DNA of 64,000 nt from Herbaspirillum chlorophenolicum (GTDB lineage: Bacteria > Pseudomonadota > Gammaproteobacteria > Burkholderiales > Burkholderiaceae_D): contig NZ_LFLT01000001.1 in the NCBI RefSeq assembly GCF_001189955.1, positions 248,001 to 312,000 on the forward strand. Reading direction: 5' to 3'. The translations under genes and the position numbers were made by a program. Under the pieces are notes generated by a model, which saw only the letters and a program-made list of their open reading frames with translations, was not told the DNA's origin and searched no databases. Shown here one piece after another: positions 38,831-47,634 of the stretch (positions are counted from its first letter, which is position 1; each line of letters starts with the position of its first letter).

Positions 38831-38838
38831 GGTAAGCC

Positions 38839-39777
38839 GTGTCTCTGTCCAATGCTCCCATTTCCGAGACCGGCACGCCGCTGCCGCCGCCCGATCCGTC
38901 GGCGGTAGCCGCTGCCTCCGGCCAGAAGATCCGCACGCCGTGGCGCGAGTTCTGGCGCAAGTTCAAGAAGCAGCACCTGGCGATGTATGCCGGCGGCTTC
39001 GTGTTGTTCCTGGTGTTGCTGGCGATCTTCGCGCCGCTGATTGTGCCTTTCGATCCGGAAAACTTCTTCGACTACGATGCGCTCAATTCGCCGCCGACCT
39101 GGACGCACTGGTTCGGCGTCGACGCGCTGGGCCGCGACATCTTCAGCCGCATCATCGCGGGCACCCGCATCTCGCTGGCATCGGGTTTCCTGTCGGTGGC
39201 CATCGGCGCGGTGATCGGGACGGTGTTCGGCCTGTTGGCCGGTTACTACGAGGGCTGGTGGGACCGCATCACCATGCGCATCTGCGATGTGCTGTTCGCT
39301 TTCCCCGGCATCCTGCTGGCCATCGGCATCGTCGCCATCCTCGGCGGCGGCATGCTCAACGTCATCATTTCGGTATCGGTGTTCAGCATTCCGGCCTTCG
39401 CGCGGCTGGTGCGCGGCAATACGCTGCAGCTCAAGAACCTGACCTACATCGAAGCCGCGCGCAGCATCGGCGCTTCCGACATGACGATCATGTGGCGCCA
39501 TATCTTCCCGGGAACGGTATCGTCCATCGTGGTGTATTTCACGATGCGCATCGGCACTTCCATCATCACCGCCGCCGGCCTGTCTTTCCTCGGCCTGGGG
39601 GCGCAGTCGCCTACGCCGGAATGGGGCCTGATGCTCAATGAATCGCGCGCCGACATGATCACGTCGCCGCATATTGCGCTGTTTCCCAGCATCGCCATTT
39701 TCCTGACCGTGCTGGCGTTCAATCTCCTGGGCGACGGCTTGCGCGACGCGCTCGATCCCAAGATCGACCAGCGCTGA
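38839..39777 (+). CDS. gsiD: Peptide/glutathione ABC transporter permease (GsiD-like)
   Basis: 312 residues, DppC/OppC type, with a GTG start preceded by GAGG. After a Pro-rich cytosolic N-terminus (to residue ~30) comes [19 protein letters not shown], then membrane spans, [24 protein letters not shown] and the cytoplasmic coupling motif [22 protein letters not shown]. The C-terminus [15 protein letters not shown] is a strong family mark. The stop overlaps the start of the P1 peptidase gene by one base (TGATG), so import and cleavage genes are co-translated. Confidence 0.93.
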   Translation: MSLSNAPISETGTPLPPPDPSAVAAASGQKIRTPWREFWRKFKKQHLAMYAGGFVLFLVLLAIFAPLIVPFDPENFFDYDALNSPPTWTHWFGVDALGRDIFSRIIAGTRISLASGFLSVAIGAVIGTVFGLLAGYYEGWWDRITMRICDVLFAFPGILLAIGIVAILGGGMLNVIISVSVFSIPAFARLVRGNTLQLKNLTYIEAARSIGASDMTIMWRHIFPGTVSSIVVYFTMRIGTSIITAAGLSFLGLGAQSPTPEWGLMLNESRADMITSPHIALFPSIAIFLTVLAFNLLGDGLRDALDPKIDQR

Positions 39778-40805
39778 TGGATGCGCCGCATATCGGCCGG
39801 TTCGCCGCCGGTCCGCGCAACAGCATCGCCGATGTCGACGGCGTGACGGTGGGCCACTGCACGCTGGACAACGGGCCGGTGCAGACCGGCGTGACGGTGG
39901 TGTCGCCGCATGGCGGCAACCTGTTCACGCACAAGCTGCCGGCGGCGGCGGCCGTCATCAACGGCTTCGGCAAGAGCGCCGGGCTGGTGCAGCTGGAAGA
40001 GCTGGGCACGCTGGAAACGCCGATCGCGCTGACCAATACCTTTGCCGTCGGCGCCATCGTCACCGCGCAGATCCGCCATGCGCTGCAGGCCAATCCGGAG
40101 ATTGGCCGCAGCCAGCCCACGGTCAATCCGCTGGTGATGGAATGCAATGACGGCTACCTCAATGACTTGCATGCCTTTGCCGTGCAGGAGAGCCATTTCG
40201 GGCAGGCGCTGGCGGTCTTGTCTTCCGATGTGCCGCAAGGCGCGGTGGGGGCGGGGCGCGGCATGTCCAGCTTCGGCATGAAGGGCGGCATCGGCACCGC
40301 TTCGCGCAGGGTCGCGGTAGGGAGCGGCAAGGATGAATTCACGCTCGGTGCGCTGGTGCTGTCGAACTTCGGCAAGCTGCACGACCTGATCCTGGATGGC
40401 CGTCCGCTGGGCCGCGAATTGGCTGCGGTGGGCGCGTCCGACAAGGCGCCCGAGAAAGGCTCCATCATCATGATCCTGGCCACCGATGCACCTCTCGACG
40501 CGCGCCAATTGAAGCGTCTGGCCACCCGCGCCGGCGCCGGCCTGGCCCGTACCGGTTCGGCCTACGGCCACGGCAGCGGCGATATTGCGCTGGCCTTTTC
40601 CACTGCCCAGCAGATCGAGGCCGGCAGCGAGTGCCTGAACATGGCGCTGCTGCAAGACCATCTGCTGGATCCGTTGTTCCATGCCGCCGCCGACAGCGTC
40701 GAGCAGGCCATTGTCAATGTGCTCTTCGCCGCACAGACCGTGCACGGCCGTGATGGTCACGTGCGCGAATGCCTGCGCGAGCGGCTGGCGCGCCTGCCAT
40801 CCTGA
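39777..40805 (+). CDS. P1-family peptidase (DmpA/BapA-like aminopeptidase)
   Basis: 342 residues. It begins with the family pattern GPRNSIADVDGVTVGHCTL and contains GMSSFGMKGGIGTASRRV. The self-cleavage site expected for this Ntn-fold family is seen as HGSGDIALAFS, with Ser267 becoming the N-terminal nucleophile of the beta subunit. Known members act as L-aminopeptidases/D-amidases or beta-peptidyl aminopeptidases. The gene is translationally coupled to gsiD and followed by an M55 D-aminopeptidase, so the operon adds two unusual peptidases to a GsiABCD/IaaA core. A preference for D- or beta-linked residues is an inference from this company. Confidence 0.87.
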   Translation: MDAPHIGRFAAGPRNSIADVDGVTVGHCTLDNGPVQTGVTVVSPHGGNLFTHKLPAAAAVINGFGKSAGLVQLEELGTLETPIALTNTFAVGAIVTAQIRHALQANPEIGRSQPTVNPLVMECNDGYLNDLHAFAVQESHFGQALAVLSSDVPQGAVGAGRGMSSFGMKGGIGTASRRVAVGSGKDEFTLGALVLSNFGKLHDLILDGRPLGRELAAVGASDKAPEKGSIIMILATDAPLDARQLKRLATRAGAGLARTGSAYGHGSGDIALAFSTAQQIEAGSECLNMALLQDHLLDPLFHAAADSVEQAIVNVLFAAQTVHGRDGHVRECLRERLARLPS

Positions 40806-40825
40806 TTGATTTTCCGGACCACATC

Positions 40826-41674
40826 ATGCCTACCGTCAAACGCGCCAATATCCTGATCTCGGTCGATATCGAAGGCGTTGCCGGCGTCTTCCATCCCGAG
40901 CAGACCCGTCCCGGCAATGGCGAATACGAACGCGCACGGCGCTGGATGACCGAGGAGGCCAACGCCGTCATTCGCGGTGCGTTGGCCGCCGGCGCCACTG
41001 CCGTCAAGGTCAACGATTCGCACGGGGGCTTTCGCAACCTGTTGCCCGACCTGCTGCTTCCGGAGGCGCGCATGGTGCTGGGCAAGCCGCGCGTGCTGGG
41101 CATGATGGGCGGCGTCGACCATGATGTCGATGCCGTGATGCTGGTGGGCTACCATTCGCGCGCCCAGGGGCGCGGCATCCTGGCGCACACCACCAACAGC
41201 TTCGCTTTCGCGCGCGTTTGGCTGGGTGGGCAGGAGATGGGGGAAGCCGGTTTGTATGGCGCACTGGCCGGCGAGCATGGTGTGCCGGTGATCTTCGGCA
41301 GCGGCGACGACGCTTTCGTCGAGGAAAACCAGCCGCTGTTTCCGCATGCGGTGTTCGCCGAAACCAAGAAGGCTTACGGTGCCAATAGCGGCGATACGCT
41401 GTCGCCCGTGCAATCCTGCGCGCTGCTGGAGGAGCGCGCACGGCAGGCGGTGGTGAAATGGCTGGCGCAGCCATCGGACATGCCGCTGCTGAAGCTGCAA
41501 GGTCCGCTGCGCTGCCGCCTGCAGGCGCAGACCGTGGCGCTGGCCGACCTGTTCAGCCAGTTGCCTATCCTCGAACGGGTGGACAACGTCATGGTGGAAT
41601 TCGATGCGCCTAATGCCGAATATGCGGTGCGGGTATTGAACAGCCTGTCGGCGATGTCTGCGATGCTGCGCTGA
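40826..41674 (+). CDS. M55-family metallo-D-aminopeptidase (DppA-like)
   Basis: 282 residues. The metal-binding motifs of DppA are present: ILISVDIEGVAGVF (Asp and Glu), VKVNDSHGGFRNLLPDLL (His) and AVMLVGYHSRAQ (His), with EHGVPVIFGSGDD completing the site. B. subtilis DppA is a zinc D-aminopeptidase in a dipeptide transport operon, matching the context here. ATG 40826 (MPTVKRANILIS) is preferred to the longer frame that overlaps the previous gene by 37 bases; its ribosome site is weak. It ends the operon and converges on panE. Confidence 0.88.
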   Translation: MPTVKRANILISVDIEGVAGVFHPEQTRPGNGEYERARRWMTEEANAVIRGALAAGATAVKVNDSHGGFRNLLPDLLLPEARMVLGKPRVLGMMGGVDHDVDAVMLVGYHSRAQGRGILAHTTNSFAFARVWLGGQEMGEAGLYGALAGEHGVPVIFGSGDDAFVEENQPLFPHAVFAETKKAYGANSGDTLSPVQSCALLEERARQAVVKWLAQPSDMPLLKLQGPLRCRLQAQTVALADLFSQLPILERVDNVMVEFDAPNAEYAVRVLNSLSAMSAMLR

Positions 41675-41714
41675 GCGGCATCCCTTTCCTCTTTTGTCTT
41701 GCCGCGCGCCACAG

Positions 41715-42620
41715 TTAGTTTGGTGAGGGCTCCTTTTTCTGCTCCACCAGCTTGACCAGCGTATGCATCGTCAGGTTGACCGGCGTGGCAATCCCCAGCG
41801 CCTGGCCGCGCCGCACGATGAAACCGTTCAGGTGGTCGATCTCGCTGGCCTTGCCGCGCGCCAGGTCCTGGGCGGTCGATGAGTATTGGGTGGGCATGGT
41901 CTCGGCGATCAGGCGCACCGCGGCATCGACATCGCCCGGTAGCGTGACACCTTCGACCGAAGCCACGGCGCGGCATTCGGTGACCAGATTGCGGATCACG
42001 TCGGCCACGCCCTGGCCTTGCACGATCTTGCCGTAGGGGAGTTGCGTGATGGCGGACAGCGCGTTGTAGGCGCAGTTGAGGATGAGCTTGACCCACAGCG
42101 CGCCGCGCACGTTGCCGGAGATCTCGGTCGGGACGCCGGCGGCGACCAGCGCCTGGGCAACGTCTTCGCTGCGTGCCGAGGGCTCGATCACCAGTTCGCC
42201 GCGGCCGTGGTGCTTGACGTGGCCGGGGCCGGCCATTTCCGTGGCGACATACACTACGGCGGCTGCTACCGGCTGCGGGATCACGCTGCGCAGGCGGTCG
42301 GCGTTGTCGGTGCCGTTTTGCAGCGTCAGCACCAGCGTGTCGGAGCGCAGGTGTTGGCGCAATTGCGCGCCGGCGGTTTCGGTATCGGTGGATTTGACGC
42401 AGAACAGCACCAGGTCGGCGCCGGCGGCAATGGCGGCATCGGTACCGGCTTTCACGGAAATGGTTTCGTCGAAGCCTTGTGCTTGCAGCCGCAGGCCTAC
42501 CTTGTTGAAGGCGTCGACATGTTGCGCACGGCCGACCAGGACGACTTCATGGCCGGCGCGCGCCAGCATGCCTCCGTAATAGCAACCTACTGCGCCTGCA
42601 CCCATCACCGCGACTTTCAT
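41715..42620 (-). CDS. panE: 2-dehydropantoate 2-reductase (ketopantoate reductase)
   Basis: 301 residues. The Rossmann NADPH motif GAGAVGCYYGGMLARAG opens the protein; the ApbA domain continues with DLVLFCVKSTDTE, LTLQNGTDN and the C-terminal helical domain with GALWVKLILNCAYNALSAI, which holds the catalytic lysine and Asn. It reduces ketopantoate to pantoate in CoA synthesis, although several paralogues in Burkholderiales act on other 2-oxo acids. It lies downstream of the esterase gene on the same strand with a 67-base gap; the functional link between them is not evident. It converges on the M55 peptidase gene. Confidence 0.88.
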   Translation of the reverse strand: MKVAVMGAGAVGCYYGGMLARAGHEVVLVGRAQHVDAFNKVGLRLQAQGFDETISVKAGTDAAIAAGADLVLFCVKSTDTETAGAQLRQHLRSDTLVLTLQNGTDNADRLRSVIPQPVAAAVVYVATEMAGPGHVKHHGRGELVIEPSARSEDVAQALVAAGVPTEISGNVRGALWVKLILNCAYNALSAITQLPYGKIVQGQGVADVIRNLVTECRAVASVEGVTLPGDVDAAVRLIAETMPTQYSSTAQDLARGKASEIDHLNGFIVRRGQALGIATPVNLTMHTLVKLVEQKKEPSPN

Positions 42621-42687
42621 TGCCGTGTCTCTCGTCTGGTCAAAGCGGAAAGCCTAACACAGCGCCATGGAGCTGACAGGCGCCTGC

Positions 42688-43356
42688 TCAGGCCAGCACT
42701 TTGGCCAGCCACTGGCCGATATCCACGACTTCCTCGCCACACACCGAATGCTGCATCGGGTATTCGTGCCATTCGATCTGGTAGCCCAATTGGGTTAGCA
42801 GGTCGCGCGATTTCTCGGCGCGTTCGATCACCACCACCGGATCGAGGCGGCCGTGGGCCATGAAGATGGAAGTGTCCTGGTTGGCTGCGTGGCGTTCTTC
42901 GGCGGCCTTGGCGGCCAGCGGCAGGTAGCCCGACAGGCACATCAGGCCTGCCAGTTTTTCCGGATGGCGCAGCCCGGTTTGCAGCGTCATGGCGCAGCCT
43001 TGCGAGAAACCGGCCAGCACGATGCGTTCGGCGGGAATGCCGCGCGTTTTTTCCTGTGCGATCAGTTCTTCCACCAGCGCCTGCGAATTGCGCAGGCCGG
43101 CTTCGTCTTCGCGGCGCACCAGATCGGGCGTGAAAATGTCGTACCAGGAGCGCATCACGTAACCGCCGTTGATGGTGACCGGCATGGTGTTCGCAGTGGG
43201 GAACACGAAGCGGATGGCGGGGCAGTTCGACAGGTCGAGCTCGCGCACGATGGGAACGAAGTCGGAGCCATCGGCGCCCAGTCCATGCATCCAGATGACG
43301 GCGGCAGTGGGGTTGGGAGCGGTTTCTATCTGGATGGTGTCGAGCTGGGTAGCCAT
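42688..43356 (-). CDS. Alpha/beta-hydrolase carboxylesterase (phospholipase/carboxylesterase family)
   Basis: 222 residues. AAVIWMHGLGADGSDF supplies the oxyanion region; the nucleophile elbow is GFSQGCAM; the acid is in GRLDPVV and the histidine in MQHSVCGEE. The length and motifs place it with the short EstB-type esterases of the phospholipase/carboxylesterase family, related to eukaryotic acyl-protein thioesterase. It is cytoplasmic with no signal peptide. The start ATG gives the normal N-terminus. Natural substrate unknown. Confidence 0.88.
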   Translation of the reverse strand: MATQLDTIQIETAPNPTAAVIWMHGLGADGSDFVPIVRELDLSNCPAIRFVFPTANTMPVTINGGYVMRSWYDIFTPDLVRREDEAGLRNSQALVEELIAQEKTRGIPAERIVLAGFSQGCAMTLQTGLRHPEKLAGLMCLSGYLPLAAKAAEERHAANQDTSIFMAHGRLDPVVVIERAEKSRDLLTQLGYQIEWHEYPMQHSVCGEEVVDIGQWLAKVLA

Positions 43357-43519
43357 GGCGGTTTGGGTATCCTGTTATGCGTTGGTGGAGGGGGTGATTT
43401 GTGTGCGCGGTGGCGCACAGGCACAATACGGTTTCGATTGCGCGATTGCGTATCACTGCAAGACGCCAATCATACGATGAACGCCGGGGAAAATCTCGGC
43501 GCTTGCCAGGAGCGAGCCG

Positions 43520-44185
43520 ATGGGCCTGAAAAAATTGACGAGCGCGGCCATGACCGCCTGCATGGCGCTGGCAGCGTTGCTGCCCATGCGCGCCGGCGCG
43601 GAACTGATCACGGGGGCGGTGTTCCAGCCCAAAGGGGAAAACCTGATGATTTCGCCGCCGTCCGGATGGCGGATGGCGTACATGGACGGCCAGCCGGACG
43701 GCGACTATGTGGTCGACTTCCTGCCGCCCAACGAAGCGCACGACTCCTGGCGCGAAGGTTATATGGGCGTGCAGCGCCGCAGTTTTCCCGACAGTGCGCT
43801 GCTGGACAATATCAAAGCGCGCAACCTGAACGTACCCCAGGTGGCGATTGCGGAGATCATGCAAGGCGCGCAGCGCAACTGTCCGGGACGCTTCCAGCCG
43901 ATGGGACAGAAAAACACCGTGACCAATGGCATTCCGACTTCGGTCAGCGGCGGCTTTTGCGACCGTGCAGGCGCTGCGGCACCGTATGGTGAAGGCAGCG
44001 TGGTCGCCGTCTTCCAGGGCCAGGAGCGCTTGTTCGTGGTGCAGTTCGGCTGGCGTCCTGCGACCCAGAACGAGTTGAAGGAATATGGCTGGCGCATTAC
44101 GCCGGCCAAGCTGCAGCAGTATCTCGATTTGCTCAATGGCGCGACACTGTGCGGCGGGGCGGACGAGGGGCCTTGCCCAAAATGA
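43520..44185 (+). CDS. Exported protein of unknown function
   Basis: 221 residues; I do not recognise the family. A signal peptide is clear (KKLTSAAMTACMALAALLPMRAGA, cleavage near residue 27). The mature part is beta-rich in appearance with SPPSGWRMAYMDG near the start, suggestive of a lipid- or ligand-binding fold, and it has Cys residues in QRNCPGR, GFCDRAG, TLCGGADEGPC that could form two disulfides in the periplasm. A good AGGAG site lies ahead of the ATG. It stands alone between the esterase (divergent) and mog (convergent). Confidence 0.75.
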   Translation: MGLKKLTSAAMTACMALAALLPMRAGAELITGAVFQPKGENLMISPPSGWRMAYMDGQPDGDYVVDFLPPNEAHDSWREGYMGVQRRSFPDSALLDNIKARNLNVPQVAIAEIMQGAQRNCPGRFQPMGQKNTVTNGIPTSVSGGFCDRAGAAAPYGEGSVVAVFQGQERLFVVQFGWRPATQNELKEYGWRITPAKLQQYLDLLNGATLCGGADEGPCPK

Positions 44186-44211
44186 GGGCGTAAAGCCGCC
44201 TCAGGAGGAAA

Positions 44212-44823
44212 CTATTTACCGGCAGGCCTGATGGCTGACTTGGGGCGGAAGGCCTTGCATACCGCTTCGTTGGTCTCGATGTAGGGGCCGCCGATCAGGT
44301 CGATGCAGTAGGGGACGGCGGCGAAGATGCCGGGCACTTTCTGCTTGCCGTCTTCATCCTTCACGCCTTCCAGCGTTTCCTTGATCGATTTCGGCTGGCC
44401 CGGCAGGTTCATCACCAAGGCGGCATGGCCGGCGGTTTCGCGGATCACGGCCACCTGGCGCGAGAGGATCGCGGTCGGCACGAATTGCAGGCTGATCTGG
44501 CGCATCTGTTCGCCAAAACCCGGCATCTCTTTGGTGCCGATGGCCAATGTGGCTTCCGGGGTAACGTCGCGGCGCGCCGGGCCGGTGCCGCCGGTGGTCA
44601 GCACCAGGTCGCAGCCGGCCTCATCCACCAGTTCGATCAGGGTTTTTTCGATCGCCGCACGTTCGTCGGGGATCAGGCGGGTTTCCATCTTCCAGGGGCT
44701 GGCCAGTGCGGCGCCGAACCATTCCTGCAGGGCCGGGATGCCGCGGTCTTCATAGACCCCGCCGGAGGCGCGGTCGGAGACCGATACCAGGCCGATCAGC
44801 AGATGCTCGCGCTCACTCTTCAT
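44212..44823 (-). CDS. mog: Molybdopterin adenylyltransferase
   Basis: About 203 residues with the MoCF/MogA fold. LLIGLVSVSDRASGGVYEDRG opens the domain, DLVLTTGGTGPARRDVTPE is the molybdopterin-binding motif, and MNLPGQPKSIKETLEG the second active-site segment. The enzyme adenylates molybdopterin before molybdate insertion. ATG 44823 (MKSEREHLL) is preferred to the upstream frame start. It overlaps the end of the yjgA gene by 11 bases, so the two are translationally coupled. Confidence 0.92.
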   Translation of the reverse strand: MKSEREHLLIGLVSVSDRASGGVYEDRGIPALQEWFGAALASPWKMETRLIPDERAAIEKTLIELVDEAGCDLVLTTGGTGPARRDVTPEATLAIGTKEMPGFGEQMRQISLQFVPTAILSRQVAVIRETAGHAALVMNLPGQPKSIKETLEGVKDEDGKQKVPGIFAAVPYCIDLIGGPYIETNEAVCKAFRPKSAIRPAGK

Positions 44824-45409
44824 CGCCGAATGCTTGTTCGTCGATTTCCTCGCCACGCTTCTTGGCGGCGGCGATCTGCAATTGCTTGAGGATCTGGAAG
44901 ATTTCGCGATAGGCCTTGGGCGGCTTGTTCTCGGCCTGTTCCTTGCGGGCGTTGCGGATCAGCGTGCGCATGTGCTGCACGTCGACTTCGGGATGCTGCG
45001 TGAGCAGGTCGGTCAATGCACTGTCGTCGGCCAGCAGCTTCTCGCGGCGGCGTTCGAGCGCGTGCATGGCAGCGGTTTCGGCCTTGGAGGCGCCGCGCCA
45101 GCTGTCGATGGTCTTCTGGATGATGGCCAGCTCGTCTTCTTCCAGCGTGCGCATTTTCTTGCCGACGTATTGCATCTGGCGGCGGCGGCCTTCGTGGTCC
45201 TTGATTTGCTGGCACTCGAGGATGGCATCGCGCACATCCTCGGGCATGGGCACGCGCTTGACGCGGTCGCGCGGTTCGGCGACCAGCGCTTCGCCCAGCT
45301 TTTGCAGGGCTTCCATTTCGCGTTTGAGCTGGGACTTGGAGGGGCGGTCGTATTCCTGTTCGAATTCGTTGGACTTGAATCCGACAGCGCCGCGGTTGGC
45401 ATTAGGCAT
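44813..45409 (-). CDS. yjgA: Ribosome biogenesis factor YjgA/DarP (DUF615)
   Basis: 198 residues, highly charged and helical. Family segments are SKSQLKREMEALQKLGEALV, GRRRQMQYVGKKMR and a C-terminal helical bundle ending IDEQAFGDEE. In E. coli the protein associates with late 50S precursors and promotes maturation near the peptidyl-transferase centre. It is divergent from pmbA, as in many betaproteobacteria, and upstream of mog in an overlapping pair. Confidence 0.93.
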   Translation of the reverse strand: MPNANRGAVGFKSNEFEQEYDRPSKSQLKREMEALQKLGEALVAEPRDRVKRVPMPEDVRDAILECQQIKDHEGRRRQMQYVGKKMRTLEEDELAIIQKTIDSWRGASKAETAAMHALERRREKLLADDSALTDLLTQHPEVDVQHMRTLIRNARKEQAENKPPKAYREIFQILKQLQIAAAKKRGEEIDEQAFGDEE

Positions 45410-45440
45410 GGTATAGCTTCGGGAAATATTGCTGAACGGC

Positions 45441-45449
45441 TGCTATGAT
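45441..45449 (+). promoter_or_regulatory. Candidate extended -10 promoter of pmbA
   Basis: TGCTATGAT, an extended -10 hexamer with only one deviation from TATAAT, lies about 36 bases before the pmbA ATG. No good -35 is seen, as is common with TGn promoters. Confidence 0.4.
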
Positions 45450-45484
45450 ACCCGTTTTACCCGCATTTCAGAGAAAACAGGCTC

Positions 45485-46849
45485 ATGAGCGATACCCCAT
45501 TTAGCTATAGTCAAGACCAATTGAAGCAATTGGCGCAGGATGTGTTGCGCTATGCGAAAGAGAAGGGCGCCTCGGATTCGGCAGTCGATATCAGCGAAGG
45601 CAGCGGTCTGTCGGTGGCGGTGCGCAAGGGCCGCGTCGAGACTATCGAGCAGAACAAGGACAAGGGTATCGGCGTGACCGTGTTCCTCGGCGAAGGCCGC
45701 CAGGTGCGCCGGGGCAACGCCAGCACCTCGGATTTTTCGCAGCAGGCGCTGAAGGAAACGGTCGAGGCCGCCTACAATATCGCGCGCTTTACCTCGATCG
45801 ACGACTGTGCGGGGCTGCCGGATGCCGACATGCTGGAAATGTCGCCGCGCGATCTGAAATTGTTTTCCCAATGGAATATTTCCGCCGAGGAAGCTGTCGT
45901 GATCGCCCAACGCTGCGAGGCGGCGGCGCTGGAAACCGATTCGCGCATTTCCAACAGCGAAGGCGCCAGCGTGTATGCCCAGCATTCGCATTTCGTGGCG
46001 GCCAATTCGCGCGGTTTCATCGGCGGCTATCCTTTCTCGCGCCACACCATCTCGGTGGCGCCGATCGCCGGCAAGGGCGGCGGCATGCAGCGCGATGACT
46101 GGTATTCGTCCAAGCGCGACCCGAAGAAGCTGGCCAAGCCTGAAGACATCGGCCGTTATGCCGCACAACGCGCCCTGGCGCGCCTGAATGCGCGCAAACT
46201 GTCCACCCGCAAGTGTGCGGTGCTGTTCGAGGCGCCGCTGGCGGCTGGCTTGTTGGGCGCCTTTGTACAGGCGGTGTCGGGCGGCGCGCTGTACCGCAAG
46301 TCGAGCTTCTTGCTCGATTCGCTGGGGCAGCAGGTGTTCCCTGAGCACATCCAGATCCTGGAAGACCCGTATGTGATCGGCGGCGTCGGTTCGTCGCCGT
46401 TCGACGACGAGGGCGTGCGTACCGCCAAGCGCGAGGTGGTCAAGAACGGTGTGGTGCAGGGGTATTTCCTGTCGACTTATTCGGCCCGCAAGCTGGGTAT
46501 GCAGACTACCGGCAACTCGGGCGGCTCGCACAACCTGACGCTGACGTCGACCTTGACGGCCAAGGGCGATACGTTCAAGGGCATGCTCAAGAAGATGGGC
46601 ACCGGGCTGCTGGTGACCGAGCTGATGGGGCAGGGCGTGAACTACGTCACCGGCGACTATTCGCGCGGCGCGTCGGGTTACTGGGTCGAAAACGGCGTGA
46701 TCCAGTATCCGGTGGAAGAGATCACCATCGCCGGCAACATGAAGGACATGCTGCGCCAGATCGTCGCCATCGGCAACGACACGCTGGTACGCGGCACCAA
46801 GGAAACCGGTTCCATCCTGCTGGAAAGCATGACCGTCGCCGGCGACTGA
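45485..46849 (+). CDS. pmbA: Metalloprotease PmbA (TldE), TldD partner
   Basis: 454 residues of the TldD/PmbA family. Recognisable regions are DISEGSGLSVAVRKGRVETIE in the N-terminal domain, AEEAVVIAQRCEAAALE, and the C-terminal QTTGNSGGSHNLTL and GYWVENGVIQYPVEEITIAGN, which is a strong family signature. With TldD it forms a zinc protease that degrades unfolded peptides and processes microcin- or CcdA-like substrates; PmbA itself lacks the HExxxH zinc motif, which sits in TldD (not in this window). Divergent from yjgA. Confidence 0.93.
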   Translation: MSDTPFSYSQDQLKQLAQDVLRYAKEKGASDSAVDISEGSGLSVAVRKGRVETIEQNKDKGIGVTVFLGEGRQVRRGNASTSDFSQQALKETVEAAYNIARFTSIDDCAGLPDADMLEMSPRDLKLFSQWNISAEEAVVIAQRCEAAALETDSRISNSEGASVYAQHSHFVAANSRGFIGGYPFSRHTISVAPIAGKGGGMQRDDWYSSKRDPKKLAKPEDIGRYAAQRALARLNARKLSTRKCAVLFEAPLAAGLLGAFVQAVSGGALYRKSSFLLDSLGQQVFPEHIQILEDPYVIGGVGSSPFDDEGVRTAKREVVKNGVVQGYFLSTYSARKLGMQTTGNSGGSHNLTLTSTLTAKGDTFKGMLKKMGTGLLVTELMGQGVNYVTGDYSRGASGYWVENGVIQYPVEEITIAGNMKDMLRQIVAIGNDTLVRGTKETGSILLESMTVAGD

Positions 46850-46941
46850 CCCTGCCACACCCCGCGCCGCCGGAAAATGCCCGGCGCGGCGCCATGGCGG
46901 CAGCCTGCGACGCGTACTTGAGCGGAGCGAGGAGGCAAGCC

Positions 46942-47433
46942 ATGGACGATATCCATATCCATCGGGGCTATACGCCCGGCGCCATCGGACGGGTCGCGGA
47001 ACTGCATGCGGCTTACTACACCGAGAATTGGAGTTTCGGCGTCTATTTCGAAGCCAGGATCGCCACCGAACTGTCGTCTTTCCTGAGCCGCTACGACGAG
47101 GCGCGCGATGGCTTCTGGACCGCTACCGTGCATGGCCGCATCGAAGGCTCGCTGGCCATCGACGGCCAGCATGCGCAGGAGCAGGGTGCTTACCTGCGCT
47201 GGTTCATCGCTTCCGAAAAGTTGCGCGGCAAGGGCGTGGGCGATGCCCTGATCGGCAACGCGGTGCAATTCTGCCGCGACAGCGGTTTCCCCTCTATTTA
47301 TCTGTGGACCTTCGACGGCCTGCAGGCCACCCACCATCTCTACCGCAAGCATGGCTTTGTGTGTACCGAGGAGCGGCAGGGCACGCGCTGGGGTGTCAGG
47401 CTCAACGAGCAGCGGTATGAGTTGCTGCTGTGA
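46942..47433 (+). CDS. GNAT-family N-acetyltransferase
   Basis: 163 residues. ATG 46942 is selected by a textbook ribosome site (GAGGAGGCAAGCC); an in-frame ATG at 46894 lies inside a GC hairpin and has none. The GNAT core includes GRIEGSLAIDG, AYLRWFIASEKLRGKGVGDALIG (the CoA-binding R-G-K-G-V-G loop) and YLWTFDGLQATHHLYRKHGF, the late C-terminal motif. The style is that of MarR-associated or peptide-acceptor GNATs, but no HTH domain is present. Acceptor unknown. Confidence 0.85.
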   Translation: MDDIHIHRGYTPGAIGRVAELHAAYYTENWSFGVYFEARIATELSSFLSRYDEARDGFWTATVHGRIEGSLAIDGQHAQEQGAYLRWFIASEKLRGKGVGDALIGNAVQFCRDSGFPSIYLWTFDGLQATHHLYRKHGFVCTEERQGTRWGVRLNEQRYELLL

Positions 47434-47493
47434 GGCCAGCTGCTTTCGCAACGGATCGGGAGATGCGCGATAAACGACACCGATCGAGCAATC

Positions 47494-47518
47494 CGTCGTC
47501 CTGGCGAAAGTCAGGACA
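47494..47518. repeat. Dispersed palindromic element, copy 2
   Basis: GTCGTCCTGGCGAAAGTCAGG, with arms CCTG/CAGG, lies between the GNAT and DHA2 transporter genes. It is nearly identical to the reverse complement of the copy at 53.84 kb. Confidence 0.55.
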
Positions 47519-47634
47519 CGGTATCGCTCACGCCGGTTTGAAATATGCGGTGCCTTTCAGCAACAAACGCCGCCAATTGCTAAAATGCCGAATCGGCGCG
47601 TTAGCGCCTCTTCCCGGATTGTCTTCCACGCAAC

